Below the pieces are notes generated by a model. The model had not been told where the DNA came from. It made no database searches and was given only the letters and a program-made list of their open reading frames with translations. The translations under genes were made by a program, and so were the position numbers. Positions 10,119 to 19,609 of a stretch of DNA of 64,000 nt are shown here, in pieces. Within the stretch, counting starts at the first letter, position 1. Each line of letters starts with the position of its first letter. The stretch is taken from assembly GCA_002361425.1 (NCBI GenBank), contig DESW01000025.1, positions 10,752-74,751 on the forward strand. The letters are read 5' to 3'. The stretch comes from Candidatus Saccharibacteria bacterium UBA3304. GTDB lineage: Bacteria; Patescibacteriota; Saccharimonadia; Saccharimonadales; Saccharimonadaceae.

Positions 10119-12542
10119 CTATAATTCGCCCCAATTATGGCCAATTTTTACGTCGACGGCGAGCTTGACTGGGAGCTCTGGTGCGACTTGCTCCATTTTC
10201 TCTTTAAGAAGTGCCGCGAGTTGCTCGGCATCTTGCTCTGGGCATTCGATAATCAAGGAATCGTGAATTTGAAGAATGAGTTTTGCACCCTCTGGTAAGG
10301 CAGCGTCGACTGCGAGCATGGCCTTCTTCATGAGGTCTGCTTCAGTGCCCTGAATTGGCATGTTAGCAGCAGCGCGTTCGGCGGCAGCGCGGACAAGGAA
10401 GTTTGGTGCATTGACGTCTGGAGTTGGGCGGCGGCGACCAAAGAGAGTTTCGACGTAGCCCTGCTCTTTTGCCTGCTTAAGCTGAGCGTCGAGGTATTTG
10501 CGCATTGGCGCACGAAGTTCAAAATAGCGGTCGATGAACTGCTTGGCTTCGTAGAAGCTCATGTCGGCGGCATCGGAAAGGCCTTTCGGGCTCATACCGT
10601 AAAGCACGCCGAAGTTAATAACCTTGGCGGCGCGGCGCTGGGCCTTGGTGACCTGATCCATCGGAATATGAAAAGCGTCGCTGGCGGTCTTGGTGTGAAT
10701 ATCGAGTCCGGCGTTGAAGTCGTCGATGAGAGCTTGGTCGTGGCTAAGCGCAGCGGCGAGACGTAGCTCGAACTGAGCATAATCGGCAGTTACGAAAATC
10801 TTGCCTTCGTCGGCAACGAAACATTCGCGGATACGCTTGCCGTCTTCGCTACGAACTGGAATGTTCTGGAGGTTCGGATTGAGGCTAGAAAGACGACCGG
10901 TTGCTGTGACATCCTGAGTGAAGGTGGTATGGATGCGCAGGCTATCGTCAGCGAGAGCTGGAAGCGGCGCGATGTAAGTGCTGAGTAGTTTGCTGACTTC
11001 GCGGTAGCGTTCGAGCTTGGCGATAATTGGATGAAGGTCGCGAAGTTTGTCGAGCTCCTTGGCGCCAGTAGAATAACCGCGGGTGGTTTTCTTAATGCCT
11101 TTGGTTGGCAATGCAAGCTTATCGAAAAGAATTTCAGAGAGCTGGATTGGCGAGTTAATATTAAAACTCTGGCCAGCGAGCGTATGAATTTCGGTTTCGA
11201 GCTCGGCTAATTCGGCGCTAAATTCTTTCGCAAGCGCGTCGAAACGGCTCTTGTCGATCTTGATGCCGGCAGCTTCCATTTTGTATAGAACTGGAATTAA
11301 TGGAAGGTCGAATTCGGTCGCAATGCGCTCGAGTTCGGGCACGGCAGCGAGCTGCTGGCGCTGTTTTATGTAGTCTTCTTTCTCGTCGCTAATGACTAGT
11401 TCGAGTTGCTCGGTTTTGCGAGCGAGTGGATCGAGTAAGAAATCGACTTGGCCAAGATCCCAATATGGACGGCCGTTAATAATATCGTTTGCAAGTGTCA
11501 CATCGTCGTGCATGTTAGCTTTGACGTCTTTGGAAATATAGAGGTTTTCCGGGATTTCTACCTTGATATCTAGCGGTGCTGGCAGACTGTATTTTGTTGC
11601 AGTTTTTACAACAGGTTTCTCTGTTTTTGGCTCAGGTTTTGCGGCTAGCATAGCTTCGCTTTTGGCATTTGGGAAGAGTTTCTTGAACTTTGCGACGAGC
11701 GAATTGAATTGGTATTTTTTGAGCACAGCTAGAACGTCGTCTGGATTGAAGTCGGCGAGTTTAGTGCCATTTGGGTCAAACTCAACTGGCGCGTCGAACT
11801 GGATTTGCGCGAGTCGCTTGCTAATATATGCAAGTTCTTTGCCGTCTCTAAGCTTCTGTCCGGTAGCGCCTGGAATTTCGTCGACGTGAGCATAGAGGTT
11901 GTCGAGCGTTTCATAGTCTTGCAGAAGCTTTACCGCGCCCTTCTCGCCAATGCCTGGCACGCCTGGGATATTATCGGAAGAGTCGCCCTTAAGGGATTTG
12001 AGGTCGAGGAATTGGGATTTTTTGAGGCCATACTTCTCTTCTACTGCGGCGATGTCAAATTTCTGAACGTCGCTAAAGCCGCGTTTGAGCTGATACATAT
12101 GAATGTCGTTGTCGACAATTTGGAGCATATCGAGATCGCCGGAAATAATTTCAACGCGAACATTTTTGGCGTCAGCTTTGCGCGCTAGGGTGCCAATAAT
12201 ATCGTCGGCTTCGTAGTCATCGAATTCATAAAGTGGAATATGAAAGGCCTCAAGAAGCTCCATAAGGAAAGGAATCTGAGCATAGAAATCATCTGGCGCT
12301 GGCTTGCGATTGCCCTTGTAATCGGCGTAGATTTCGCGACGGCGGCGGATATTGGTTTTTGGCTTATCCCAAGCAACCGCGATATATTCTGGCTGAAGTT
12401 TTTCGATAATCTCGATCAACATTGTGGCGAAGCCAAAGACGCCGCCGGTTGGCGTGCCATCTGGCAAAGAAAGGTGCCCCATGGCGTAATAACCGCGATA
12501 AAAAACACTTTTGCCGTCAATGATTGTAAGATTATCCTTCAT
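10119..12542 (-). CDS. polA: DNA polymerase I
   Basis: 807 aa, shorter than the 928-aa E. coli enzyme. N-terminal 5'-3' exonuclease/flap domain (residues 1-290: IDGKSVFYRG, DDYEADDIIG, SGDLDML, GDSSDNIPGVPGIGEKGA). The middle 3'-5' exonuclease region is shrunken and has no DEDD residues, as in Taq-type enzymes, so no proofreading is expected. Polymerase domain has motif A DYAQFELRLAA, motif B KAQRRAAKVINFGVLYGMS and motif C QIHDSL. Motif C normally reads HDE; here the Glu is Ser while the catalytic Asp is kept. The start at 12542 is fixed by a -10 box 6 nt upstream, giving a leaderless mRNA. Confidence 0.95.
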   Translation of the reverse strand: MKDNLTIIDGKSVFYRGYYAMGHLSLPDGTPTGGVFGFATMLIEIIEKLQPEYIAVAWDKPKTNIRRRREIYADYKGNRKPAPDDFYAQIPFLMELLEAFHIPLYEFDDYEADDIIGTLARKADAKNVRVEIISGDLDMLQIVDNDIHMYQLKRGFSDVQKFDIAAVEEKYGLKKSQFLDLKSLKGDSSDNIPGVPGIGEKGAVKLLQDYETLDNLYAHVDEIPGATGQKLRDGKELAYISKRLAQIQFDAPVEFDPNGTKLADFNPDDVLAVLKKYQFNSLVAKFKKLFPNAKSEAMLAAKPEPKTEKPVVKTATKYSLPAPLDIKVEIPENLYISKDVKANMHDDVTLANDIINGRPYWDLGQVDFLLDPLARKTEQLELVISDEKEDYIKQRQQLAAVPELERIATEFDLPLIPVLYKMEAAGIKIDKSRFDALAKEFSAELAELETEIHTLAGQSFNINSPIQLSEILFDKLALPTKGIKKTTRGYSTGAKELDKLRDLHPIIAKLERYREVSKLLSTYIAPLPALADDSLRIHTTFTQDVTATGRLSSLNPNLQNIPVRSEDGKRIRECFVADEGKIFVTADYAQFELRLAAALSHDQALIDDFNAGLDIHTKTASDAFHIPMDQVTKAQRRAAKVINFGVLYGMSPKGLSDAADMSFYEAKQFIDRYFELRAPMRKYLDAQLKQAKEQGYVETLFGRRRPTPDVNAPNFLVRAAAERAAANMPIQGTEADLMKKAMLAVDAALPEGAKLILQIHDSLIIECPEQDAEQLAALLKEKMEQVAPELPVKLAVDVKIGHNWGEL

Positions 12543-12548
12543 AACTCT

Positions 12549-12554
12549 ATTATA
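12549..12554 (-). promoter_or_regulatory. polA -10 box (leaderless)
   Basis: Reverse-strand TATAAT, 6 nt, then the ATG at 12542. No good -35 is visible. Confidence 0.65.
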
Positions 12555-12562
12555 CTCTAATA

Positions 12563-12591
12563 TTGACTTTTTGCCCCAGGTGTGCTATAAT
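12563..12591 (+). promoter_or_regulatory. dcd promoter
   Basis: TTGACT (12563-12568), 17 bp, TATAAT (12586-12591), with TGC extension. Divergent from polA. Predicted transcription start near 12598 leaves an 80-nt leader. Confidence 0.85.
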
Positions 12592-12607
12592 ATATATTAT
12601 GTTGCAT

Positions 12608-12634
12608 AGCGGAGGCAGTTCCGCTCGTTTTTTT
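12608..12634 (+). promoter_or_regulatory. Hairpin with T-run in the dcd leader (possible attenuator)
   Basis: Stem AGCGGA/TCCGCT (12608-12613, 12620-12625) with a 6-nt loop, then CG and seven T (12628-12634). Resembles a weak intrinsic terminator about 10 nt into the transcript; AAGGAGGG ribosome site follows at 12665. Confidence 0.45.
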
Positions 12635-12680
12635 AGAGCATTCTCTGAAAATCAAAATAATTCTAAGGAGGGTTAGAAAC

Positions 12681-13262
12681 ATGATTTTATCCGGAGATAC
12701 CATTAGAGATTTAATTAACGAAGGCCGTCTGGTTAATACTACGGGCACGATGTTTGATCCGAAACAGAAGCGCGACGTTAGCGCAAGAGATTATGTGCTC
12801 AGTCATGTTGGCGCAGACAATCTGGATATTCGCCTGAGAAGCGGATTCAAGCAGATTGATACTTCCCTGGTTGATCATCTCGAGATCGGACAAAGCTATA
12901 CCTATAAGGAAATGAACGAGATTGAGGGTGGTGGTATTTATCTTCACCCTGGTAAGTTCTGTTTAGGTACTTCCGATGAATCGTTGCTGTTGCCTGATGA
13001 TGTTATGGCAATGGTAGATTCTCGTAGCTCGGTCGGTAGAATGGGTTTGGTGATTCAGACCGCTACATTCATTCACGCTGGCTTTGAGGGTCGTATAACC
13101 CTTGAGCTGAAGAATGAATCTGCCGTTCCGATCGTGCTTCGTCCGCACGATATCGTTGGCCAGTTGGTATTCATGAGGCTTGATAAGCATACGTCCGATC
13201 CGTACCATGGCGTTTATCAGGGTCAGTCTGACACTACGTCGCCGAATATGGCCGGTAAGTAA
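12681..13262 (+). CDS. dcd: dCTP deaminase (dUTPase-fold)
   Basis: 193 aa. Converts dCTP to dUTP (or directly to dUMP in bifunctional members), feeding thymidylate supply. Typical start MILSGDTIRDLINEGRL, the conserved SRSSVGRMGL trimer-interface motif, HAGFEGRITLELKN with the catalytic Glu, GQLVFMRL and a C-terminal YHGVYQGQ nucleotide-covering segment. The usual length is about 190 aa. AAGGAGGG lies 8-9 nt before ATG. In a genome relying on salvage (tdk and tmk at 51.6-52.8 kb) it would balance pyrimidine pools. I cannot tell mono- from bifunctional type. Confidence 0.9.
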   Translation: MILSGDTIRDLINEGRLVNTTGTMFDPKQKRDVSARDYVLSHVGADNLDIRLRSGFKQIDTSLVDHLEIGQSYTYKEMNEIEGGGIYLHPGKFCLGTSDESLLLPDDVMAMVDSRSSVGRMGLVIQTATFIHAGFEGRITLELKNESAVPIVLRPHDIVGQLVFMRLDKHTSDPYHGVYQGQSDTTSPNMAGK

Positions 13263-13274
13263 ATCTCGCAACAA

Positions 13275-13306
13275 AAGGCTGCGCGTATACGCAGCCTTGT
13301 TTTTTG
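13275..13306. terminator. Bidirectional terminator dcd / giant secreted protein
   Basis: Stem AAGGCTGCG/CGCAGCCTT (13275-13283, 13290-13298) with T-run after it and A-run before it. Confidence 0.85.
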
Positions 13307-13312
13307 TTTCTT

Positions 13313-16300
13313 TTAGTACCTGGATGGCAATTCGCGTGAGTAGGTTGTGGTTGCCTGACTGTAACGTGACATCTCGTAGTAACTCCAGAGATAAGTTGCC
13401 GGGTTGAGCTCGAAGATTTCAGCGCGACGATACTGGTCGCCACCGTTGCCGCCGCCGGAAGTACGGTTGAGGACGACCTTGCCCTTTACGATGACTGGGG
13501 CCGTAAAGCGAAGCTCGTTAGTACAGACACTACTACTCATCTCGTTAGGCTTGTTACTCCATAATGTGTATAGCGTATTGCCAGCGGCATCATGTTGAGC
13601 TTTTCCGGTTGGGAATGATGGGAGTACATTGTTTACGAAACTATTGTAGTTATTCCACTTACAGGTGTTAAGCTCTTCTTTTGCGATGATGATGGCATCG
13701 ATGCGTTTTGGCGTGCCAGTAAACCAAACTTTGTTTGCGATAATAATCGGCATACGGAAGTCGCTTGGACCTTTCTTCTCGTCGGCGTTAGCGATGATGC
13801 TAGAGTTAATAACAATAGTATCAGCCTGATAGACGATGACGGAATTTGCGGTGCGACCAAGATAGGTATTTGTTCCGCCTGCGTCTTTGTCGAGTGCAAT
13901 AGCGAGGCTGGAAAGATCGAGATCGGCGCCACTACTGTAGCCTAGGAAGGCCTTGCCGTTGCCTACGTTCTTGTAGAGGGCTGCGTCTTCGTCATCGGTA
14001 TTATCGAATTGTTTTGCTTCAGCATTGTGGTTGGTGATGTCGATATATGAACCGATTCTTGGCGCACCGTCGGTTTTTGTTACAGTGTCAGTCTTATAGC
14101 GATCGAGAATGCTTTCGTAGAAAGTCTTAGCTGCGTCCGCGCCGACTTTATTAGAACCGAGCTTACCGCTATCGCATTCATTATTAGCAAAGGTCTGAGT
14201 TGCGTGGTTACAAATCTTGCTGTTGCTCGGCGCGGTGCCGGCAGTGTCGGATGCGTTTACGATAGGAGCGTTAGCGAAGGTGTAGATGTTTGGATAAATC
14301 GTATGTGTCGTATTAGATGCTAGCTGATAATAGTGTGAGCCATCATCCTTTGTTGCATAGTTATATACGATGACGCGTTGAGTGTTTGGCATAGTGATGC
14401 GATTGTAATTGTAGTGATAGGTGCCGTTCTTAGGACCCTTGTTGTAGACAATAACAGTGAGCGGCAATGGATTATAGCCAGTTACCGTCGTGCGGTGGTT
14501 ATAGCTGGACTGATTATAGCCATAAGATGCGCCGGATGCCATACCGAGCGTACTGACACTATCGCCCTTTGTTGCCGTCTTAACGTTGCCGAAGATACCA
14601 TATTCGCTCCAGGAGCCGAATAGATAGTACTTTGGATCACTCTTGCTGTTATTCCAGCGCGAAATGACGCTAGTAGTCACGTTAGTAGCGCTATAGAGGT
14701 TAGAGTCCTCGATACTAACTGTTGGGCGTTTGACGGCGGTTGAACAGGTCGTTGCGTAAGCAGTGGTGTCGCCATCTTCGCGGAGCGCCCAGAAGGTCTT
14801 GTAGCGGTTAGAAGTATCCTCTGCGGCTGCATAGTTCAAGCTTGCGCCCATGACGACGGCTTGCGATACGTTGTTATGGCTATCGGCAGGCGTGATGGAC
14901 ATCTCGATACAGACTTTGTTGCCTGGATTGATATTGTTTGGAATATCGACAACGTAGTCATCGTCAAGTTCTGGGCCGCCGGAGTTACCGCGTCCAGTTG
15001 GGTGACCGACAGCGCCAGAGAGGTTGCTCTGCGTGTTTGCGCGTACGACGATAGACTCTTGATTGAAGTTTCGGCGTATACCATTATCGTCGATATAGTA
15101 CGAAGTGTAAGTGACCTTAGTCGGTTTAGTAACTGTCGCGTAGGTGGAGTAGCTGTTATTAGCGGAACACTGATCTGGTCTAGTAAGGGTAGTGCCGAAG
15201 CCGTTCAAGAAGGCGCAGTTCTTGCGTGGGAAGACGGCGATACCAGGTGTAGTCATCATCTTGCCACCAATCTGGACGGTGCCCTCTGGCTTGGAGTTAT
15301 TCTTTAGGAATGGTTTTGCGGTGTAGTTGTATGGAACGCGGACATAGGCCTGAGAAGCGTAGTCTGCGCGGTAGGTACCGTAGGATACGCCGCCACTAAC
15401 CTTAACGCTAAGGTTAGTCCACATGAGGCTTTCGCTAAGCTCACGGCCAACGTCGAGCGACTGAGTACGGTTAGAGCCGCAGCCGTTGATGGTATAGCGA
15501 TCATTCAATGCGAAGTCGTAGCCGGATGGACTGTCATAAGTACCGGCGGTGTTGATGACTTTACCAGCAACCTGATAATAGCCACTTGAGCTACTTGCTA
15601 CGCCGTCATTTGGACAGCTGTAGGTAGTGCCCATGCTGCTGCTTGGCGATTTCTTGCCGCCAATAGTTGTAGAGTCACTAATTGACTGCTGCTTAACGGT
15701 GCCGTTATTTTCGCGATAAATGTATGGGAAGGTGATAGGAATAGTCTTATCGTTTTTGTAATCGATACTGTCGTGCTTGGAGACTTCCTTGCCGAAGAGA
15801 TAATGGCTACGACGGACTTCGTCGACTTTGCCTGTGAACCTATCTCTTGCTTCACTGTTGCCCTTCATGTAGAGCTTGGTATCTTGATTTGTATCGCTTG
15901 CGTTACGGCCGCTGATTGGGTGACCGTCGATAAGATGGACGGCATCAGAATAGTTGGCGGCCATACAATATTGGACGTCATAACGAACATTATCACCTGG
16001 GCGAGCCCAAACGCTCGTAATGTTTGGTGAAGCGGTGTTAATACGGCCCTGGTTGTAGTTCCAAGTGGTGTAGGCGTAATTGGTCATGCCGATGGACTTA
16101 TTGATTACGCCAATCTTAGCCATGTTGTCACCCTGTTGGTGGGAGATTACGGCGTTGCCGAATTCGTCACACTTTTTGACGTCGCGGTGGACATAGACAC
16201 AGCCTGCGATACTATCGGTCTCGTGTTCGATTTCGGAGCCGTTATTATCGAGCTCACGGACTTTGTCGCCATAATGGAGGACGCCGCAAACCTTAACTTT

Positions 16301-18478
16301 CTGGCCATAGTATAGAGTGCCTTGGACAGTTACCGTCTTTTTGCCGGAGACATTCGTTTTGTTAGCCTGGTTAGAAGTAAACTCGCCACGATCTACCCAG
16401 GTATTGTAAGTGCCGTTGGTACGGTTAATATTGTACGTCTGGCCGCTACCGTCAGCCGCTTCAATTGTCTCTTTAGTCTTCCACTTATTCTTAACCTGAT
16501 AGTTTTCTGCACCAGTATCTTTTACGTTGTCGGTGTTGGTGCGGTTGACAAAATAGGTGAAGGTAATCGTAAACTTGCCGTCGGAGCTGGTCGTATTCAG
16601 ATCATAGTTATTGCTTCTGGCTGTAGATGCGCTACTATGTGTACCAGAATCAGCTTTAATCTCAGCATCGCCCTGCTTGAAGTGGACGTGGCGGCGCCAA
16701 CGAGTAATCCAGTTACATGCAGATGATGAAGTGGTACCACTCCAGGACCCGCCACTATAGCTAGCTCTGGCTGAAATGGAAGTACATTTGGACGGGGCAG
16801 TTTTGTAATCGTTCTGGCCGTTGCCTAGGAGAAGATCGGAGTCGTTAACCTTTTCCCAATTCTTAGTTTGCTTCTTGTTGTCATAGTCTTGCCAATAAGT
16901 TTTGCCACTTTCACAGCCAGGATAGTAGTAGACGTAGGTTTTTTCTTGCTTGTGTCCGGTACATGGCTTATAGCAGGACCCTGCAATCTTTTTGCCTTTA
17001 GAATCGTATTTGCAGATTTCGTCGCCCCATTTATTGCAGTCGCCGTCATGGTATGTGCCATTCCAGTGGTAGTTGTTTTCGCCTGGATGACCATCTGGCA
17101 AATCCTGTGTGCCTGTGCCGTGTAGGGTTGGGCCTTCAGAAGTTAGACTGCCACTGACGTAATACCAGTAGTATGTGTATGGTCTATATGAGCGTTCACA
17201 TTGGCTGCCTGTGCCGTACGTTAAGTTTCCGTGGCTATAGTGGCTGTTGCCGGTTCCGGTCTTGCCGGATGGGACAGTACCGCCAGAGTTTCCATTAATC
17301 CAGGATTCATGATAGATTTTCCACTTTTGGCTATTCGTGTCGTAGCCCTTATTGCACTCGTTGCCCTTATGTTGTCCAGCTGCGTCGACGGAACAGGATT
17401 GCTTGGCGGTAAAGTCGCCACCGGCTGGGCGTTTGAATTGAACGCAGTTGTTGCCGGTATTAGCCGTGGATTCGACGGTGCCATCATCTTTGACCTTTGA
17501 ATCATAATAGAGGGTTTGACAGACGGTAACTGTGCTGCCGTACGGCACGGATACGGAGAAGGAATCGGTCTTTGCGCTCTTTTCTTGTCCCTTAGTGAAG
17601 TCGCTATTTGTTTTTGATAGCGCCGTGCCGTAGCCGCTCGGATCGCTGTAGACGGTTGTGCGATAATTATTTTTTACGGCGCCATCTTTACCGTCTGTAC
17701 CGCGTTTGACGTTATGAGAAAAAGTAACAGTTGCGCTGCTTTTTGTGAGCGTCGTGCCGTTGCCGACTGGGGATCCGTCGACGTAGATAGTAGTGGAGCC
17801 AGTAAAGCTTGCGCCGGAGTTTTTAACGCCATCACCATAACAGAACCAGCTAAGTGTACTATTCCAGATGTCAGATTCGCCCTGCGAGTAACCGAACTTA
17901 TTTAGCCAATCGTAGTATTCAGTTTTAACGTCAGAATCCCTCTTCTTGTAGTCGGCATATGCAATTAGTTCACCGTCGCTAGTGTAGAATTTGTGGCTAA
18001 GCTGACTATCGGAAAAATCGCTGTAGTGTAAGTCTCGATTAGAGCTGCCGTATTGGTGTTCCGGGTTACCGGCCGTTGAGTAACCATTCATTGAAACGTT
18101 GGTATAGGCATATGCTGAGCCCCAGTGCCTTAGGCTTTTCTGAACATAAAAACCGTAGTGCCAGAAACCGCCATAATCGGCGCATTTTGAGCTAACGGTC
18201 TTGATGCCGCCGGAGTTGGCGGACGCTGGGCCGAAATTAATGTCGCGTTTCATGCCTGGTGCGTATTTGAAGTGTACCCAGCCATAGCCATCATCGGAAC
18301 AAACGCCGTAGCCGGTACCTGCTGTATAATAATAGCTTTTTCCGCCGCAGCTACCACCGACATTACCGCCTTCGCCCTGCTCTGCGAAAAGATATTCGGA
18401 GTTTAGTAATGCGCAAGCGGCAATCGCTGCAATAATAGCTAGAACAAATTTCTTCGCTCCATTAGTCTTCTTTGACAT
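13313..18478 (-). CDS. Giant secreted Cys/Tyr/Gly/Ser-rich surface protein
   Basis: 1,721 aa from ATG 18478, chosen because it gives a compact signal peptide (MSKKTNGAKKFVLAIIAAI, cleavage near FAEQ) and has AGAGGG 7 nt upstream. No known domain recognised. The mature protein is rich in Tyr, Asn, Ser, Thr and Gly with many scattered Cys, suggesting disulfide-braced extracellular beta structure; there is no C-terminal membrane helix or sorting motif. The final 250 residues look different (VVNSS/IIIANK/IDAIIIAKEEL patterns and PVIVKGKVVLN), like a beta-helical capping module. Its start overlaps the stop of the TPR-like membrane protein by 17 nt, so the two are one operon. Adhesin or contact-structure subunit is the most natural guess, not shown. 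Confidence 0.7.
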   Translation of the reverse strand: MSKKTNGAKKFVLAIIAAIAACALLNSEYLFAEQGEGGNVGGSCGGKSYYYTAGTGYGVCSDDGYGWVHFKYAPGMKRDINFGPASANSGGIKTVSSKCADYGGFWHYGFYVQKSLRHWGSAYAYTNVSMNGYSTAGNPEHQYGSSNRDLHYSDFSDSQLSHKFYTSDGELIAYADYKKRDSDVKTEYYDWLNKFGYSQGESDIWNSTLSWFCYGDGVKNSGASFTGSTTIYVDGSPVGNGTTLTKSSATVTFSHNVKRGTDGKDGAVKNNYRTTVYSDPSGYGTALSKTNSDFTKGQEKSAKTDSFSVSVPYGSTVTVCQTLYYDSKVKDDGTVESTANTGNNCVQFKRPAGGDFTAKQSCSVDAAGQHKGNECNKGYDTNSQKWKIYHESWINGNSGGTVPSGKTGTGNSHYSHGNLTYGTGSQCERSYRPYTYYWYYVSGSLTSEGPTLHGTGTQDLPDGHPGENNYHWNGTYHDGDCNKWGDEICKYDSKGKKIAGSCYKPCTGHKQEKTYVYYYPGCESGKTYWQDYDNKKQTKNWEKVNDSDLLLGNGQNDYKTAPSKCTSISARASYSGGSWSGTTSSSACNWITRWRRHVHFKQGDAEIKADSGTHSSASTARSNNYDLNTTSSDGKFTITFTYFVNRTNTDNVKDTGAENYQVKNKWKTKETIEAADGSGQTYNINRTNGTYNTWVDRGEFTSNQANKTNVSGKKTVTVQGTLYYGQKVKVCGVLHYGDKVRELDNNGSEIEHETDSIAGCVYVHRDVKKCDEFGNAVISHQQGDNMAKIGVINKSIGMTNYAYTTWNYNQGRINTASPNITSVWARPGDNVRYDVQYCMAANYSDAVHLIDGHPISGRNASDTNQDTKLYMKGNSEARDRFTGKVDEVRRSHYLFGKEVSKHDSIDYKNDKTIPITFPYIYRENNGTVKQQSISDSTTIGGKKSPSSSMGTTYSCPNDGVASSSSGYYQVAGKVINTAGTYDSPSGYDFALNDRYTINGCGSNRTQSLDVGRELSESLMWTNLSVKVSGGVSYGTYRADYASQAYVRVPYNYTAKPFLKNNSKPEGTVQIGGKMMTTPGIAVFPRKNCAFLNGFGTTLTRPDQCSANNSYSTYATVTKPTKVTYTSYYIDDNGIRRNFNQESIVVRANTQSNLSGAVGHPTGRGNSGGPELDDDYVVDIPNNINPGNKVCIEMSITPADSHNNVSQAVVMGASLNYAAAEDTSNRYKTFWALREDGDTTAYATTCSTAVKRPTVSIEDSNLYSATNVTTSVISRWNNSKSDPKYYLFGSWSEYGIFGNVKTATKGDSVSTLGMASGASYGYNQSSYNHRTTVTGYNPLPLTVIVYNKGPKNGTYHYNYNRITMPNTQRVIVYNYATKDDGSHYYQLASNTTHTIYPNIYTFANAPIVNASDTAGTAPSNSKICNHATQTFANNECDSGKLGSNKVGADAAKTFYESILDRYKTDTVTKTDGAPRIGSYIDITNHNAEAKQFDNTDDEDAALYKNVGNGKAFLGYSSGADLDLSSLAIALDKDAGGTNTYLGRTANSVIVYQADTIVINSSIIANADEKKGPSDFRMPIIIANKVWFTGTPKRIDAIIIAKEELNTCKWNNYNSFVNNVLPSFPTGKAQHDAAGNTLYTLWSNKPNEMSSSVCTNELRFTAPVIVKGKVVLNRTSGGGNGGDQYRRAEIFELNPATYLWSYYEMSRYSQATTTYSRELPSRY

Positions 18479-19556
18479 AGTTGCCCTCTTCGCTTTCTTT
18501 AACATCTAATTCTTCGATTTGCTTTTGATACCAATCGGATTTTTGCGTATCTCCACCCTCGAAGTATGCTAACGAGTAGACATTATAGATGGTTGCTTTT
18601 TCGATATCGTTGATAGCCATATCGGATACGCTGTCTAGTTTACTTATTACAGTCTCATAGCTCATCGGCATGATACTGAGGATAAAGCGAGCATATTCGA
18701 TCGTGTAATAGAATAGTTTTGCGTCGTCTTTTTCGTCTTCCGCCTGCTTGATTAATTCTTCTGCTTTTTTGCAAGCATTATTGTAGTCGTCGCCATCGCC
18801 TTCATTGTATGCGGTCTGTATTTGACTAATGAATTCCTTGCTATATTCGTAACGAAGATCGAATTTTGTGTTAGCCTGTTTGATTTTCTGTTCTTTCGGA
18901 ACAACTACGGTGTAATAGTAGTTGTACGAACGCCAAACGAAATAGCCGAATACGGCTAGTGCAATAAGAACTGCAATAGTGATAAATTTATGCCAGCCGC
19001 GCCAGAGCGATTTGAAGAAATTAGCGATTGCACCAAAGAATGCAGCATCGCGTTTGTGCCCTCTTTCGACGGCGGCAAGATGGCGGAGATGCTTTTCTTC
19101 GGCGACGATTTCTTTATGGGCATTCTTTTCCAGCTCGTCATTGTATTTTTGTTGACGAGTGCGTTCGGCGGCTGCGGCTTTTTCTGCGCGAGCCGTTTCC
19201 TTTTCGGCACGGCGCTGTTCTGCAAGAATACGCTTCGAATCGGCTGCCTGCTTGCGCTCGGCTTCGCGCTGAAGCTTATCGGCATCTTTAATATTAACGA
19301 AGAAATTAGTCTTTTTGCGGTTGCGAATGTCTTCTGCGGAGAATTCAAGATCTGCGTCATTGGCAGTAATAGTGCCGTTGGCTTCTGGCCCATCAGCGTA
19401 AACATCATAATTAACCCCGTCGTCACCGATTGGTTCGTCCGGGTCTATCATCTGGCTCGGTTCTGGAGGATTTTTCCCCTCTCCTACAGGGGTAGTTTTC
19501 GCAGTTTTTTCCTCAGAATCGAATGCACCAGGATTCTCCACTTCTCCCGCATTCAT
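18462..19556 (-). CDS. Membrane protein with charged coiled coil and TPR-like outer domain
   Basis: 364 aa. Residues 1-100 acidic and Pro-rich, 100-170 a long Lys/Arg/Glu/Ala coiled coil (AEQRRAEKETARAEKAAAAE), one membrane helix near 195-215 (ITIAVLIALAVFGYFVW), then an external alpha-helical C-terminal half with TPR-like helix pairs (YNNACKKAEELIKQAED, ATIYNVYSLAYFEGGD). No signal peptide, so cytoplasmic N-terminus. Co-transcribed with the giant secreted protein; a role in its export or anchoring is inference. The start has TAAAAT six bases upstream, so a leaderless mRNA is predicted. Confidence 0.65.
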   Translation of the reverse strand: MNAGEVENPGAFDSEEKTAKTTPVGEGKNPPEPSQMIDPDEPIGDDGVNYDVYADGPEANGTITANDADLEFSAEDIRNRKKTNFFVNIKDADKLQREAERKQAADSKRILAEQRRAEKETARAEKAAAAERTRQQKYNDELEKNAHKEIVAEEKHLRHLAAVERGHKRDAAFFGAIANFFKSLWRGWHKFITIAVLIALAVFGYFVWRSYNYYYTVVVPKEQKIKQANTKFDLRYEYSKEFISQIQTAYNEGDGDDYNNACKKAEELIKQAEDEKDDAKLFYYTIEYARFILSIMPMSYETVISKLDSVSDMAINDIEKATIYNVYSLAYFEGGDTQKSDWYQKQIEELDVKESEEGNYVKED

Positions 19557-19562
19557 AGTTCC

Positions 19563-19568
19563 ATTTTA
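19563..19568 (-). promoter_or_regulatory. -10 box of the TPR-like / giant protein operon (leaderless)
   Basis: Reverse-strand TAAAAT, 6 nt before ATG 19556. Confidence 0.55.
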
Positions 19569-19609
19569 GCAAAAGCGTTTCGTAAAACGCAAGCGTTTTT
19601 AATGTTTTT

